Source of the DNA: Paenibacillus sp. Marseille-Q4541
GTDB lineage: Bacteria; Bacillota; Bacilli; Paenibacillales; Paenibacillaceae
Direction of reading: 5' to 3'
Length of the DNA stretch: 64,000 bases
NCBI RefSeq assembly: GCF_018310695.1
Contig: NZ_JAGXCY010000002.1
Span: forward strand, 310,001-374,000
Part shown: piece by piece, positions 26,965 to 34,700 of the stretch
How positions within the stretch are numbered: position 1 is the stretch's first letter
Layout: the number at the start of each line of letters is the position of its first letter
Position numbers and translations under genes: made by a program
Notes under the pieces: model-generated
Told to the model about the DNA's origin: nothing
What the model saw: the letters and a program-made list of their open reading frames with translations, nothing else
The model's database searches: none

Positions 26965-27051
26965 TGTTCCCCCTCCTCTTGCTTTAATTGTAAAATCTTC
27001 TGGAAGAAGAAACTATATATGTAATTAACGAAATTTTATAATAATCAATGA

Positions 27052-27074
27052 TTATGTGAGTAATCGTCACATAA
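27052..27074. promoter_or_regulatory. Perfect inverted repeat upstream of the sugar importer
   Basis: TTATGTGA, 7 nt, TCACATAA. The arms are 8 nt and perfect. It lies about 90 nt before the permease start, downstream of the cre-like site. Candidate operator; the binding protein is unknown. Confidence 0.45.
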
Positions 27075-27112
27075 AAAGTTGTTTTTTATTATAAAACTGA
27101 ACATTTTTTTCA

Positions 27113-27127
27113 AGATAACGGTTACAT
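27113..27127 (-). promoter_or_regulatory. Catabolite-responsive element (cre) candidate
   Basis: On the minus strand ATGTAACCGTTATCT fits every position of the Bacillus cre consensus WTGNAANCGNWNNCW. It lies at a TTGAAA possible -35 box upstream of the sugar importer. A second, one-mismatch copy in opposite orientation is at 27143-27157. CcpA repression is the expected role. Confidence 0.65.
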
Positions 27128-27151
27128 TAAATACAATAAAAAATGTAAGCG

Positions 27152-27862
27152 TTATAACATGACATCATTTTTTCGAGAAGAGAAATAAATATAACATGAA
27201 GCTAAAATGATAGCGTATACAGTTGCGAACCCAGATAAAACTAACACGGATGCTACTGAATCCGATTGGATCATACTTTGAATAATAGGTAATACAGGGG
27301 GTAAAATCCAACTAATACATTTCATATTTTCTGGTAATAGAGATATCAATTGTGTATGGAGCAATGCTGCGAGTGACCATATGAGAAGTAAGTTCAATCC
27401 ATAAATTGTTTTATGGATGAAGCTTCGTTGGGTCAGCAGTGCTAAAGAGGAACCTAGAATTCCGAGTGAGAAATGTCCTACTAATGCTGTAATCCATTCT
27501 CCTCGATCTGGAAATCTTTCGAACATATTCATTAGAACAGGAAAAAGAATCGTTACTACGGCTAAAATGAACGTAACTGCAATCGCAGAAAACCATTCCG
27601 ATAGATAAAACTTCCATTTATTTCGAGAGTGCGTTATGGTGATAGCTCGCTGATCAGGGTTTTCTGCATGATATACCCCTCTTCCAATCCAGCAAGAAAA
27701 GAAAAAAAGAAAAGCTGCTGTTACGCTATAGCTGTCAGCAATAGGGTTTGGCTTGTAGGAGTAGATTAACACCGTTAACAGAAAATAAAGAAAACAAGGT
27801 AAGAAGTAGGAGCTCGATCGAAAATAGGTACGTAGGAGATAAATAACCGTTGATTTTATCAC
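27152..27862 (-). CDS. ABC-2 type membrane subunit of a two-gene transporter
   Basis: 236 residues with about six hydrophobic segments (roughly 17-35, 44-62, 88-112, 125-142, 153-172, 205-225), and no similarity I can name. The GTG start follows directly on the TGA stop of the ATPase gene (TGAGTG), so the pair is translated together. AAAGGA within the ATPase end serves as ribosome site. Together with the ATPase it should form a small exporter of unknown substrate. The gene is third in line after argS. Confidence 0.75.
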   Translation of the reverse strand: MIKSTVIYLLRTYFRSSSYFLPCFLYFLLTVLIYSYKPNPIADSYSVTAAFLFFFSCWIGRGVYHAENPDQRAITITHSRNKWKFYLSEWFSAIAVTFILAVVTILFPVLMNMFERFPDRGEWITALVGHFSLGILGSSLALLTQRSFIHKTIYGLNLLLIWSLAALLHTQLISLLPENMKCISWILPPVLPIIQSMIQSDSVASVLVLSGFATVYAIILASCYIYFSSRKNDVML

Positions 27863-28759
27863 TCATTTCACTTCCTTTGAGATAGATGACTCTTCAGTTT
27901 CTCTTGATACGTCTTGAATAGATCCACCATCTGCCAGCATGAGAGATAGCAAACGATCACTATGGTTCGCGTGTATAATGATGGTTACTTCCGTAGTTTC
28001 CCTTATTGTCTGAGCACTCAATTCAATAACACCTTCATATGTAGTAAGATTCTTCAGCATTGCTTCTGAGAGATTTATAACTTGCACAACCACCCTACTA
28101 TCTTCGGTAACAATCTCTTCCGAGTTTACAATACGCATGAGATTACCTCTTTGTAATTCAACGACATTGTCAGCAAGCTCTTGAATAATAAGAGTCTCAT
28201 GACTTGCACACACCAAGGTAGTTCCCCTCTTCTTATGCTCAAAAAGTAGCTGTATTAGTTGCTTTTGAGATTTCCTATCTAATCCAGACAGAGGCTCGTC
28301 CAATAGCACAAGCTCAGGGTTACCTAATAAACTTTGCATCACATTAACCTTCTGTTTCATTCCTTTGGAATAAGAAGCAAGCGGCTGATTTCGATCCTCC
28401 ATAAGTCCAAACAACTCAAACCAAGTGTTCGTTTGTGTTAGGATTGTTTTTTTATCGAGCCCTTGAATATAGCCCATAGCTAGTAGATATTCCTCAGCGG
28501 TAAAATGAACCCAAGGCAAACGATCAATAGCATACCCTGTTTCTCTATTAAAAGACTTTTCTTTTCCCTGCGCAGCTTGCCTAAGTATTCTCCCTTGTGT
28601 TGGATAGATTAGACCAGCAAGCAACCGGAGGAGGGTGCTTTTGCCAGACCCATTATGGCCCATCAGCACGGCACACTCCCCTTGCTCAATCTGCAGTGAA
28701 ACATCAGAGATAACGTGCTTCTCTCCAAAACTTTTACATACATTCTCCAATCGAATCAA
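27863..28759 (-). CDS. ABC transporter ATP-binding protein
   Basis: 298 residues. Walker A GHNGSGKST is near 34-42, the signature appears as YSKGMKQK, and Walker B/D-loop as LVLLDEPLSGLD. The layout (single ATPase, signature SKGM) is that of CcmA/NatA-like exporters. About 80 C-terminal residues beyond the ATPase core have no recognised motif. The start is TTG, 7 nt after GGAGGGG. It begins 40 nt after argS ends on the same strand without a terminator between, so T-box control of argS may extend to it. Confidence 0.85.
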   Translation of the reverse strand: MIRLENVCKSFGEKHVISDVSLQIEQGECAVLMGHNGSGKSTLLRLLAGLIYPTQGRILRQAAQGKEKSFNRETGYAIDRLPWVHFTAEEYLLAMGYIQGLDKKTILTQTNTWFELFGLMEDRNQPLASYSKGMKQKVNVMQSLLGNPELVLLDEPLSGLDRKSQKQLIQLLFEHKKRGTTLVCASHETLIIQELADNVVELQRGNLMRIVNSEEIVTEDSRVVVQVINLSEAMLKNLTTYEGVIELSAQTIRETTEVTIIIHANHSDRLLSLMLADGGSIQDVSRETEESSISKEVK

Positions 28760-28799
28760 TAGAACCCCTCCTCCTCATCCCTTGCAACAATGAAATGAT

Positions 28800-30497
28800 T
28801 TACATGCGGTCCGGTGTTTTCACTCCGAGGAGTGTCATAATATTTTGAATACTCTCGCCTGTCACTTTCACCAATGAGAGTTTATACGATAGTTCCCCCG
28901 GTTCTCCGTCCAGAATGCGCTCATGATGATAAAAACGATTAAATAATTGAGCGGCATCAATGACATACTTGGCCAGCACAGATGGTTCTTTTAAACGCAC
29001 TGCTTTTTTAAGATACTCAGGATATCTGGAGAGGTGTTTCAATAGACTCCAAGCTGAATCGCTAATCGTTATTTCGTTCAAAGCATCACCTAAATCGGTA
29101 TTTCTATCTGAAATTGTCAGCTCTGCCTTCGTGAGCAGGCTTTGAATTCTTGCATAGCTATACTGTACATACGGCCCCGTTTCTCCTTCAAAACTAAGTG
29201 CCTCTTCAAGTGAGAAATCAACCTCATTTAAACGATGATTTTTGAGATCTCCAAATACGATTGCACCAATTCCTACCTGCTCAGCTACCTCTTCTGCATT
29301 TGGCAGATTCGGATTTTTTAGTTTGATAATTTCACGTGCACGCTGTACTGCCTCATCTAGTACTTCTTCCAGAAAAACTACTTTTCCGCGTCTAGTGGAC
29401 ATTTTACGTCCTTCAAATTTCATTAACCCAAAGGGAACATGGATACAGTCTTTCGCCCACGGCTCACCCAGTTTGTTAAGGACAGCAAAAACCTGCTGAA
29501 AATGAAGCTTTTGCTCGGCACCTACTACGTAAAGTATTTCATCTGCTCCCATTTCCTCACGACGATAAAAGGCGGTAGCCAAATCCCTTGTCGGATAAAT
29601 GGTCGTTCCATCTTTTTTGATAATAAGACAAGGTGGCATTCCCTCCTCCTCTAGTGGTACGACGAGTGCTTCATCACTCTCGATAAGCAACCCTGATTGT
29701 TTTAGTTTCGTAACGATACCTTCTGTTTTATCGATATAGAAGCTTTCTCCGAGAACGTGGTCAAAATCCACCCCTAAACGTTTATACATCCGTTCGAACT
29801 CCTGCATACTGATTTCAACAAAATAGGTCCACAGACGAACGGCTTCCTCATCCCCTTGTTCCAGCTTACGAAACCATTCTCTTGCCTCAGGACCAAGGGT
29901 CGGATCATTCTCTTCTTCATCATGGAATTTCACATATAATCTTAGCGATTCTCTGATGGGCTCTTCTGCAAGCTTCACGTCATCTCCCCATCTTTTGTAG
30001 GCCGTAATTTGTTTGCCGAACTGAGTCCCCCAATCTCCTAGATGATTTACGTTTACTGTGTTATACCCTGCCGCTTTATACATTCTGTATAATGCTGCTC
30101 CGATAACCGTTGAACGTAAATGTCCTACGCCAAAAGGTTTCGCAATATTAGGCGATGACATATCGATCACTACTTTTTTCCCTTCTCCTATCGAAAGCTT
30201 GCCGTAGTCAGGGTGATTCAACTGGGTTAATATAGCTTCGGTAGCTAGACTACGATTGAAAAAGAAATTCACATAAGGACCTGCTGCTTGTACCGTTACC
30301 TCTGGATGCTGGATAGAAGCTGCCAGTTCAGCAGCAATGACTGCAGGCGATTTTTTCAAATGTTTGGCTAATGTGAAACAAGGGAAAGCTATATCTCCCA
30401 TTTCAGGACGCGGAGGATGTTCTAAATAATTTTCAATTTCCTCCACCGTCAAGTTTAAGTGTAAATCCAAAATCTGAGCTACTTTTGTCGTTAACAT
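28800..30497 (-). CDS. argS: Arginine--tRNA ligase
   Basis: Charges tRNA-Arg. Class I synthetase with HIGH-type motif SSPNIAKPFGVGHLRST near residues 118-134, KMSTR as the KMSKS motif near 365, and a DALR anticodon-binding C-terminus (ALSFEGETGPYVQYSYARIQSLL). Length 565 is usual for a Bacillales ArgS. The ATG at 30497 follows AAGGAG by 10 nt and gives the standard N-terminus; the open frame upstream runs through the T-box terminator. Controlled by an arginine T-box leader just upstream. Confidence 0.96.
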   Translation of the reverse strand: MLTTKVAQILDLHLNLTVEEIENYLEHPPRPEMGDIAFPCFTLAKHLKKSPAVIAAELAASIQHPEVTVQAAGPYVNFFFNRSLATEAILTQLNHPDYGKLSIGEGKKVVIDMSSPNIAKPFGVGHLRSTVIGAALYRMYKAAGYNTVNVNHLGDWGTQFGKQITAYKRWGDDVKLAEEPIRESLRLYVKFHDEEENDPTLGPEAREWFRKLEQGDEEAVRLWTYFVEISMQEFERMYKRLGVDFDHVLGESFYIDKTEGIVTKLKQSGLLIESDEALVVPLEEEGMPPCLIIKKDGTTIYPTRDLATAFYRREEMGADEILYVVGAEQKLHFQQVFAVLNKLGEPWAKDCIHVPFGLMKFEGRKMSTRRGKVVFLEEVLDEAVQRAREIIKLKNPNLPNAEEVAEQVGIGAIVFGDLKNHRLNEVDFSLEEALSFEGETGPYVQYSYARIQSLLTKAELTISDRNTDLGDALNEITISDSAWSLLKHLSRYPEYLKKAVRLKEPSVLAKYVIDAAQLFNRFYHHERILDGEPGELSYKLSLVKVTGESIQNIMTLLGVKTPDRM

Positions 30498-30534
30498 CCT
30501 TGATACACTCCTTAATCCTTTTTTTGATATCAAA

Positions 30535-30823
30535 AAAGCCCCCATCTCTGTATAACAGAGACGAGAGCTAAACTTCCCGCGGTACCACTCCATGTGAATA
30601 GAACAACATCACAGCTTCATATACGTTCATATAGCTGCTTAAGAAAATTCTATTCCCCTTATCAGCGGGTAACGTCCGCTACTGCCGGATACGCCTACTA
30701 CCATTTCAACGTATCATCTCCCGAGTGCGTTTCATCCCAGATCCTACATACCGGCTCCCACCAACCCGGTTCGCTAATCATGCGGTGTTCTGGATTACTC
30801 TCTCGATCATCGACTGTATAATT
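30535..30823 (-). promoter_or_regulatory. T-box riboswitch (arginine) of argS
   Basis: The T-box core AGTGGTACCGCGG lies at 30589-30577 (minus). It is followed by a terminator, 30569-30535, whose GCTCTCGTCTCTG arm pairs with CAGAGATGGGGGC before six T. In stem I the sequence GAAACGCACTCGG carries CGC (30729-30727) followed by A, the expected position of the specifier codon; CGC is an arginine codon, matching argS. Uncharged tRNA-Arg binding would prevent termination. Confidence 0.9.
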
Positions 30824-30829
30824 TGTAAT

Positions 30830-30858
30830 ATTATATATTTTGTTTTTCCGAAGTGCAA
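30830..30858 (-). promoter_or_regulatory. Sigma-A promoter of the argS T-box leader
   Basis: TTGCAC (30858-30853), 17-nt spacer, TATAAT (30835-30830), minus strand. The start site would fall just before stem I of the T-box. Confidence 0.75.
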
Positions 30859-30892
30859 CTTTTTTTAAAAATAATTATTTATTTTAAAAAAT

Positions 30893-30931
30893 AAAAAAAG
30901 CAGCACAAGGAACCCCTTCCTCATCTGCTTT
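30893..30931 (-). terminator. Terminator of the DUF326 gene
   Basis: GCAG...CTGC outer stem with an AGGAA/TTCCT inner stem, followed on the minus strand by a run of seven T. It lies 34 nt past the stop. Confidence 0.75.
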
Positions 30932-30964
30932 CTTTCTATTCGTGACTCACACCGATAAGATTCA

Positions 30965-31312
30965 TTATACAGACATGCTCATACTTGAGCATACTTCTGC
31001 GCAACGACGACATGCTTCAACACTACTTTGACAATGGATATGCTTGAATTTCTCACATTCGTTCGCACATTGTTCGCAAGCTTTTACAACAAGGGAAAGA
31101 ATTTCTTTTTCGTATACAGTCCCACGGCTAAGAGCCGCCGCTGCAAAGCTACAAATTTCTGCTGCTTCTCTATTATACTTAATGCTTTCCCGCAGGGAAG
31201 CCAGATCATATTCTTTCAAGCTCGATACATAGCATTTATTACACGCGTTCATCGCTTCAATACATGCTGCAATCTTAGTTTGCATTTCCATCTCTACGTT
31301 TGTCATTGCCAT
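30965..31312 (-). CDS. Four-helix bundle copper-binding protein (DUF326)
   Basis: 115 residues, helical, with regularly spaced Cys pairs: CIEAMNACNKC near 15-25, CSFAAA near 53, then CEQCANECEKFKHIHCQSSVEACRRCAEVC near 78-107. This Cys pattern on helices is that of DUF326/Csp-like proteins, which can store Cu(I). The ATG at 31312 follows GGAGG by 9 nt; an ATG 66 nt upstream has no ribosome site. A metal-chaperone GTPase gene is next to it. Cytosolic, as no signal peptide is seen. Confidence 0.85.
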   Translation of the reverse strand: MAMTNVEMEMQTKIAACIEAMNACNKCYVSSLKEYDLASLRESIKYNREAAEICSFAAAALSRGTVYEKEILSLVVKACEQCANECEKFKHIHCQSSVEACRRCAEVCSSMSMSV

Positions 31313-31424
31313 TGTGATATACCTCCGTGTATTCGCTATTTGTTCTTCTATTACCCGAAGAACGTATATGCTAATCAATATGCAATGACATTTGTTATGA
31401 TTCGACTTTTTATGATCTTTTCAC

Positions 31425-32435
31425 TCAATCCGAAGACACCATATGATCTTCAAGCTGTTGCAAAGAATGTCGAATTTCTGCTTTGGAGAAATGTTCTCCG
31501 ATAAAAACACCCACATCTTCTAGATGATCAGCACTTCCGAGCTTCGTGAAATCGGTTTCCCGATAAGCAAATTGGAACAAGAAGCGGCTGTTAGTATCTG
31601 AGAAGGTGACGATTCCTTTCGCACGGTAGATATCTCTTGGCAACTGGCGCAGCCAGGATTCAAACTGAACACTGTTAATCGGTTTCGAAAAATAATGTGT
31701 ATACGCCATTACATGATCATGGGAATGAACATGATGATGTTCCGCGCTAGGAACACCTTCTTCTTTTGCTGACTCACATTGGATATCTCTTGAAAGTCCA
31801 GGGAGTTCCATCTCTCTAAGAATCAACGATGGCTCAATGGTACAGTAGTTCGTCAAATGGATTTTCGCAATTGGATTCCAGCTACGCAAACATTGCATTA
31901 ATTCCTGACTTTCAGCTTCATCGACAAGATCAATTTTATTCAGTAGCAATTGAGAAGCAGCTCGAATTTGTTCTTGCATTAGACGATAAGTTTTTCCTCT
32001 CTGCTTACGGTACGTATCTAGCAAGTGAATGCTATCTACCACCGAGATTAATTCTCTAACTTCTAGTTTCACATATAGTGAAGTATCCGCGATCCCATCT
32101 AAAATTTCCACTGGATTTGCAGCTCCCGTTGCTTCAATAACAATTACATTGGGAGATGAACGATGCACTAATTCCACGAGCTGAGGGGCCAAATCTCCAC
32201 GCACAGAGCAACAAATGCAGCCGCCGAGGATTTCAGCCATGTTCACATCTTTTCCAATCATCTCGCCATCGAGATTAACATCGCCAAGCTCATTCATTAC
32301 AACGGCAGGGGTCATTCCTTTACTTTTCCAATACTCAAGTAGTTTGATTAGCAGTGTCGTTTTTCCACTTCCCAAAAAACCAGACAAAATATATACTGGT
32401 ATCGTCTTTTGATTGGGTTGTTCAGTTGTCATCAT
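31425..32435 (-). CDS. CobW/Zng1 family metal-chaperone GTPase
   Basis: 336 residues. P-loop GFLGSGKTTLL near 19-29; GGCICCSVRG supplies the CXCC metal motif near 71-80; EATGAANP follows; the NKID-type G4 is LLNKIDL. A His-rich stretch (HHHVHSHDH) near 232-240 precedes the CobW C-terminal domain. Such proteins move zinc (YciC/ZigA/Zng1) or cobalt. No convincing Zur box was seen upstream. AAGGAAG precedes two adjacent ATG codons. Divergent from moaB. Confidence 0.88.
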   Translation of the reverse strand: MMTTEQPNQKTIPVYILSGFLGSGKTTLLIKLLEYWKSKGMTPAVVMNELGDVNLDGEMIGKDVNMAEILGGCICCSVRGDLAPQLVELVHRSSPNVIVIEATGAANPVEILDGIADTSLYVKLEVRELISVVDSIHLLDTYRKQRGKTYRLMQEQIRAASQLLLNKIDLVDEAESQELMQCLRSWNPIAKIHLTNYCTIEPSLILREMELPGLSRDIQCESAKEEGVPSAEHHHVHSHDHVMAYTHYFSKPINSVQFESWLRQLPRDIYRAKGIVTFSDTNSRFLFQFAYRETDFTKLGSADHLEDVGVFIGEHFSKAEIRHSLQQLEDHMVSSD

Positions 32436-32625
32436 ATAACTTCCTTTCGATCTCTTGCGATCCGTTCACTGGCTATATATTTTATAGCATTAATTATGTA
32501 GCTTCTAAATGAAGCCTATAGTTTACTATCATCAATTCTAGACTGCGATGGGCCATCTATGTTTGCGTCCTATAGCGTTATCGTCTAAAGTAGATTCATA
32601 TTCTAATCTTGGAGGCTTGATCACA

Positions 32626-33141
32626 ATGAATTCTGCCCATGAGCACAAGCAACAAGCTCCCTCCAGTGTAAACTGTATGGTCATCACGGTTTCAGATACC
32701 CGGACCAAAGATACAGATACTGGTGGACAACTCATGCAGGAGCTTCTTCATAAGTCTGGTTATGCTGTTGTCGATTATATCATTATCCCTGATGACACTG
32801 CCACTATTCAATCGGTTATTCATCAGGCAGTAGTAAGAGATGATATTGAAGCCATTTTATTAACTGGTGGTACAGGGATTTCCCCACGTGATAATACATA
32901 TGAAGCCGTGCATTCCCTACTCGACAAGGAACTACCGGGATTCGGGGAAATATTCCGATATCTTAGTTTTTCTGAGGATATTGGTACAGCTGCGATCTTA
33001 AGCAGGGCTGTTGCTGGGACGATTGGCTCCAAAGCGGTGTTTTCCATGCCGGGGTCAAAAGGGGCAGTAAAGCTCGCCATTACGCGGATTATCGTTCCAG
33101 AATTACGCCATATTATGCGAGAAATATACAAAACCACCTGA
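32626..33141 (+). CDS. moaB: Molybdenum cofactor biosynthesis protein MoaB/MogA family
   Basis: Binds molybdopterin and is linked to its adenylylation. The 171 residues hold the MoCF-binding motifs LLTGGTGISPRDNTYEAV near 83-100 and VFSMPGSKGAVKLA near 143-156. The ATG at 32626 follows GGAGG by 9 nt; the longer open frame upstream lacks one. Single gene with its own terminator. Other moa genes are not in the window. MogA is the alternative name; length and start favour MoaB. Confidence 0.9.
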   Translation: MNSAHEHKQQAPSSVNCMVITVSDTRTKDTDTGGQLMQELLHKSGYAVVDYIIIPDDTATIQSVIHQAVVRDDIEAILLTGGTGISPRDNTYEAVHSLLDKELPGFGEIFRYLSFSEDIGTAAILSRAVAGTIGSKAVFSMPGSKGAVKLAITRIIVPELRHIMREIYKTT

Positions 33142-33149
33142 ATCCCAAA

Positions 33150-33197
33150 AACAAGGTAATCTGCTCATCCCCTGAGTATAGATTGCCTTTGTTTTTT
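33150..33197 (+). terminator. Terminator of moaB
   Basis: ACAAGGTAATCT pairs with AGATTGCCTTTGT, followed by TTTTTC. Confidence 0.85.
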
Positions 33198-33310
33198 CTA
33201 ATCCCAAAGAGGCAGAAAGTAATAGGCAGAAAATTCGAATAGAGAATAAGTAGAACTGCTCAGCGATACTCTTGCGTTTGAACAGATTATCGGAACGGAC
33301 ACGAAGAAAT

Positions 33311-33348
33311 CAAGGAACTATGAATAACCCTTCTTCCATAGTTCCTTG
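33311..33348 (-). terminator. Terminator of the quinone oxidoreductase gene
   Basis: CAAGGAACTATG pairs perfectly with CATAGTTCCTTG; on the minus strand it is followed by ATTTCTT. It lies 15 nt past the stop. Confidence 0.8.
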
Positions 33349-33362
33349 ATTCTATTATCATT

Positions 33363-34373
33363 CTAAGATAGTTTAACCACCGTACGTCCCACAGCTTTAC
33401 CTTCCAAGATACGACTTAATGTATCTGGTAATTGTTCGAGGGATACTTCATTGACTCCCATTTGCAGTGCTGATTTTGGCTTCCATTCCCTACCCAGATG
33501 CTTCCATAGCTGAGTACGTCTTTCAGCTGGGCAATATACGGAATCTATACCGATTAATTGAACCCCTCGTAAAATAAATGGAATTACACTGGATTCAAAC
33601 TGATAGCCACCTGTCATTCCAGAGAGAGCTACGCCACCGCCGTATTTCACTGAGCCCAGGACAACTTCAAGCATTTTGCCTCCGACCGGATCAACTACCC
33701 CTGCAAACCGTTCTGCTGATAAAGGGCCTTTTCCTTTGGCATAAGCTTCTTCGCGCGTTATTACTTCGGTTGCACCGAGCTTCTGCAACAACTCTTGTTC
33801 TTGTTCCTTCTTACCAGTGCTCGCAATAACTTCAAATCCCAGCTCCGATAAAATCGAGATAGCCATACTTCCAACCCCACCACTGGCACCCGCTACAAGT
33901 ACAGGTCCGGAGTCTTGATTAATGCCTGTACGCAGTAGACTTTCTACCGACATAGCCGCTGTAAATCCTGCCGTACCAATAGCCATTGCTTCTTTCGTTG
34001 TAAGTCCTTCCGGCAAAGGCACAAGCCAATCTCCAGGAACTTTCGCATATGGACTGTATCCTCCAAAGTGTTTTACACCAAGTTCATAACCGGTTGCCAG
34101 CACCTTATCCCCTTTCTTAAATCTTGAATCGGAAGAGTCTATGACTGTACCTGCTAGATCAATACCTGGGATGACCGGGTAACCTCGAACTACTTTTCCA
34201 CCCTCTGTACTCGCTAGTCCATCTTTATAATTGACACTTGAATATTCTACCTGAATCGTAACGTCTGCTTCTGGTAGATCAGCCAATGTGATCTGTTCTA
34301 GCCCTGCCCGAAATCCTTCTTCATCCTTGCGAACCATATAAGCCTGAAAAGTTTGATTACCGAGTGTTTCCAT
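33363..34373 (-). CDS. YhdH/YhfP family quinone oxidoreductase (acrylyl-CoA reductase-like)
   Basis: NADPH-dependent medium-chain reductase without zinc. The 336 residues hold the YhdH/YhfP features: QVEYSSVNYKDGLASTEGGKVVRGYPVIPGIDLAGTV near 42-78, a Rossmann motif VLVAGASGGVGSMAIS near 159-174, and the C-terminal GKAVGRTVVKL. GAGGAGG precedes the ATG. Relatives reduce acryloyl-CoA (AcuI); the substrate here is not known. Single gene with own terminator. Confidence 0.88.
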   Translation of the reverse strand: METLGNQTFQAYMVRKDEEGFRAGLEQITLADLPEADVTIQVEYSSVNYKDGLASTEGGKVVRGYPVIPGIDLAGTVIDSSDSRFKKGDKVLATGYELGVKHFGGYSPYAKVPGDWLVPLPEGLTTKEAMAIGTAGFTAAMSVESLLRTGINQDSGPVLVAGASGGVGSMAISILSELGFEVIASTGKKEQEQELLQKLGATEVITREEAYAKGKGPLSAERFAGVVDPVGGKMLEVVLGSVKYGGGVALSGMTGGYQFESSVIPFILRGVQLIGIDSVYCPAERRTQLWKHLGREWKPKSALQMGVNEVSLEQLPDTLSRILEGKAVGRTVVKLS

Positions 34374-34530
34374 TTCTAGTTCCTCCTCTTTATCCCTTAC
34401 TTACGGTTACTACGTATATTGTTACATCTAAATCTTCATTTTGCCATGAATTACATAACAACTTTCTATAAAATTACCCTACATTAGAATTATACAAACT
34501 GTATGCAAACAGGAACTCCTGACACATTCT

Positions 34531-34638
34531 TTATTCATCATTGTCGAACGAGGAATATTTTGGCGGGTATTGCCGTCTGGTGCGCTTTCCCAAGAAATAA
34601 TTCCAGACTTCATCTCCATTATTTCCCGGGTAAATCAA
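34531..34638 (-). CDS. Possible 35-residue protein downstream of pncB
   Basis: Too short for usual gene calling. From a TTG at 34638 the frame reads MIYPGNNGDEVWNYF and continues with LGKRTRRQYPPKYSSFDNDE. The composition (aromatic, charged, Pro pair, acidic end) looks like coding sequence. A weak GGA ribosome site lies within the last arm of the pncB hairpin, 7 nt upstream. The frame stays open 13 codons further up, with no ATG/GTG. It may be a small gene or the end of a decayed one. Nothing else was seen in 34374-34530. Confidence 0.4.
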   Translation of the reverse strand: MIYPGNNGDEVWNYFLGKRTRRQYPPKYSSFDNDE

Positions 34639-34641
34639 AGA

Positions 34642-34689
34642 AGCATCCGTTATTATCCCTGTAAAATATAAGGAGTTTTAACGGATGCT
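34642..34689 (-). terminator. Hairpin downstream of pncB
   Basis: AGCATCCGTTA and TAACGGATGCT are perfect 11-nt arms with a 26-nt loop; the following minus-strand sequence TCTTTGATTT is a weak T run. It lies 12 nt past the pncB stop. Confidence 0.7.
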
Positions 34690-34700
34690 CTTTCCTAAAC

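Noticed and set aside
32436-32625. Possible Zur box between the CobW GTPase gene and moaB.
   Set aside because: Only AT-rich stretches such as TATATATTTTATA are present; no match to the TCGTAATNATTACGA type of repeat.
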